From DASZBX01 sp035943635 (lineage in GTDB: Bacteria; Actinomycetota; Actinomycetes; Streptomycetales; Catenulisporaceae): DNA of 64,000 nt. The position numbers and the translations under genes are program-made. The stretch spans positions 1-64,000 of the forward strand of contig DASZBX010000017.1 of assembly GCA_035943635.1 (NCBI GenBank). The letters are read 5' to 3'. This document shows positions 63,322-64,000 of the stretch, in pieces. The first letter of the stretch is position 1. Every line of letters starts with the position of its first letter. Below the pieces are notes generated by a model, which saw nothing but the letters and a program-made list of their open reading frames with translations, was not told the DNA's origin and did no database searches.

Positions 63322-64000
63322 ATGCCTACCTTCCCCGCGCACGACGGCACCATGCTCGCCTACCATGCGGTCGGCGACGGCCCGCCCGTGGTGTGCCTGC
63401 CGGGAGGACCGCAGGCGTCCGCGTACCTCGGCGAACTCGGCGGCCTGTCCGCGCACCATCAGTTGATCATGCTGGATCTGCGGGGCACCGGCCGGTCGGC
63501 GACACCGGACGATCCCGCCTCCGGCCGCTGCGACCGGCTCGTCGACGACGTGGAGGCCCTGCGCGAGCACCTCGGCCTGGACCGGATGGACCTGCTCGCG
63601 CACTGCGCCGGCGCTAACCTGGCGGCCCAGTATGCGGGCGGGCGTCCCGAGCGGGTGCGCAGGCTCGTGTTCGTCACCCCGAGCGTGCGGGCGGTCGGGC
63701 TCCCGATCACCGGGGCCGACCGGCGCGAAACCGCCCTGCTGCGCGCGGACGAGCCGTGGTTCCCGGCCGCGTTCGCCGCACTGGAGGCGATCGTGGCCGG
63801 TCAGGGCACCGACGAGAGCTGGCAGGCGATCGCGCCGTTCTCCTACGGCCGCTGGGACGAGGCCGCTCAGACCCAGCACGCGGCCGGGCATGAGCAGACG
63901 AACGACGAGGTCGTGGCCGCGTTCGGCGCCGACGGCGCGTTCACCCCGGACGCCACCCGCGCGGCGCTCGCCCGGTTCGCGCCGCCGGTGCTGGTCGTGG
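63322..64000 (+). CDS. Alpha/beta hydrolase (proline iminopeptidase-like), 3' end outside window
   Basis: 226 residues are visible from ATG 63322; the frame is open at the window edge. FPAHDGTMLAYHAVGDGPPV, VVCLPGGPQASAYLGEL and IMLDLRGTGRSATPDDP are typical of the proline-iminopeptidase/epoxide-hydrolase-like group. The nucleophile elbow reads LLAHCAGANLA: a cysteine (TGC) where GHSxG normally has serine. The oxyanion HGGP-like site is CLPGGPQAS. The catalytic Asp and His would lie mostly beyond the window. Substrate unknown. Confidence 0.8.
   Translation, partial: MPTFPAHDGTMLAYHAVGDGPPVVCLPGGPQASAYLGELGGLSAHHQLIMLDLRGTGRSATPDDPASGRCDRLVDDVEALREHLGLDRMDLLAHCAGANLAAQYAGGRPERVRRLVFVTPSVRAVGLPITGADRRETALLRADEPWFPAAFAALEAIVAGQGTDESWQAIAPFSYGRWDEAAQTQHAAGHEQTNDEVVAAFGADGAFTPDATRAALARFAPPVLVV

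Overview
High-GC actinomycete chromosome segment (roughly 70% G+C by eye, GTG/TTG starts, GGAGG ribosome sites, many extracytoplasmic carbohydrate-active and PQQ/LamG-type proteins). The content suits a large-genome soil actinobacterium such as Streptomyces or Catenulisporales; the genus cannot be fixed from sequence alone. No rRNA, tRNA, CRISPR array or intact insertion sequence was found. Two genes run off the ends: a lysozyme-like secreted protein at the left and an alpha/beta hydrolase at the right.

Layout. 1-3.4 kb: end of a secreted lysozyme-like protein, a PIG-L deacetylase, an SDR and three gene relics. 3.6-9.4 kb: a tight operon with a sulfotransferase, a pentein (amidinotransferase/deiminase-fold) enzyme, a GH36-like hydrolase, a TauE-type exporter and APS kinase, which together look like a pathway to a sulfated small molecule or sugar. 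9.4-13.9 kb: a P-loop ATPase and a membrane-anchored periplasmic-binding-fold receptor, with a divergent helical protein; the receptor gene ends inside a perfect 29-bp-arm palindrome. 14-20.8 kb: a MmyB-type regulator divergent from its probable SDR target, a second SDR, a VOC protein, and a graveyard of truncated genes (MarR, aldo/keto reductase, MFS, transposase). 20.8-25.5 kb: an RHS polymorphic toxin with its coupled immunity candidate. 25.5-27.5 kb: a low-GC intergenic tract with a strong hairpin, then a secreted four-repeat protein.

27.8-37.3 kb: a lanthionine synthetase truncated inside its lyase domain and joined to the lectin tail of a decayed GH26-like gene; a small secreted protein; and, divergently, an unusual single protein joining a helix-turn-helix, a Ser/Thr kinase, one membrane span and an extracellular GH26-like domain. 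An F420-type oxidoreductase, a 5'-truncated ROK gene and a decayed GH54 arabinofuranosidase follow. 37.5-44.2 kb: secreted proteins, a lipoprotein, a YidH-like membrane protein and a 1492-residue DUF4157/phospholipase-like/propeller/LamG protein of the kind often tied to contractile injection systems. 45-57.3 kb: two divergent GH15 enzymes, the second heading a long co-directional run (GMC oxidoreductase, ferritin-like protein, dehydrogenase small subunit, IolE, a sugar epimerase-like protein, MBL hydrolase, ThDP enzyme, EthD-like protein) that reads as a glucan-to-oxidised/dehydrated-sugar pathway. 57.4-64 kb: a Tat-exported metallophosphoesterase-LamG protein, a TPR-like protein, a second FxLYD-like lipoprotein, an antiporter relic and the partial hydrolase.

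The two most promising systems are the HTH-kinase-GH26 receptor with its divergent secreted GH26 relative, and the GH15/GMC/IolE/ThDP operon. A second theme is genome erosion: at least a dozen genes are cut mid-domain and abut intact genes, usually with no mobile element left.
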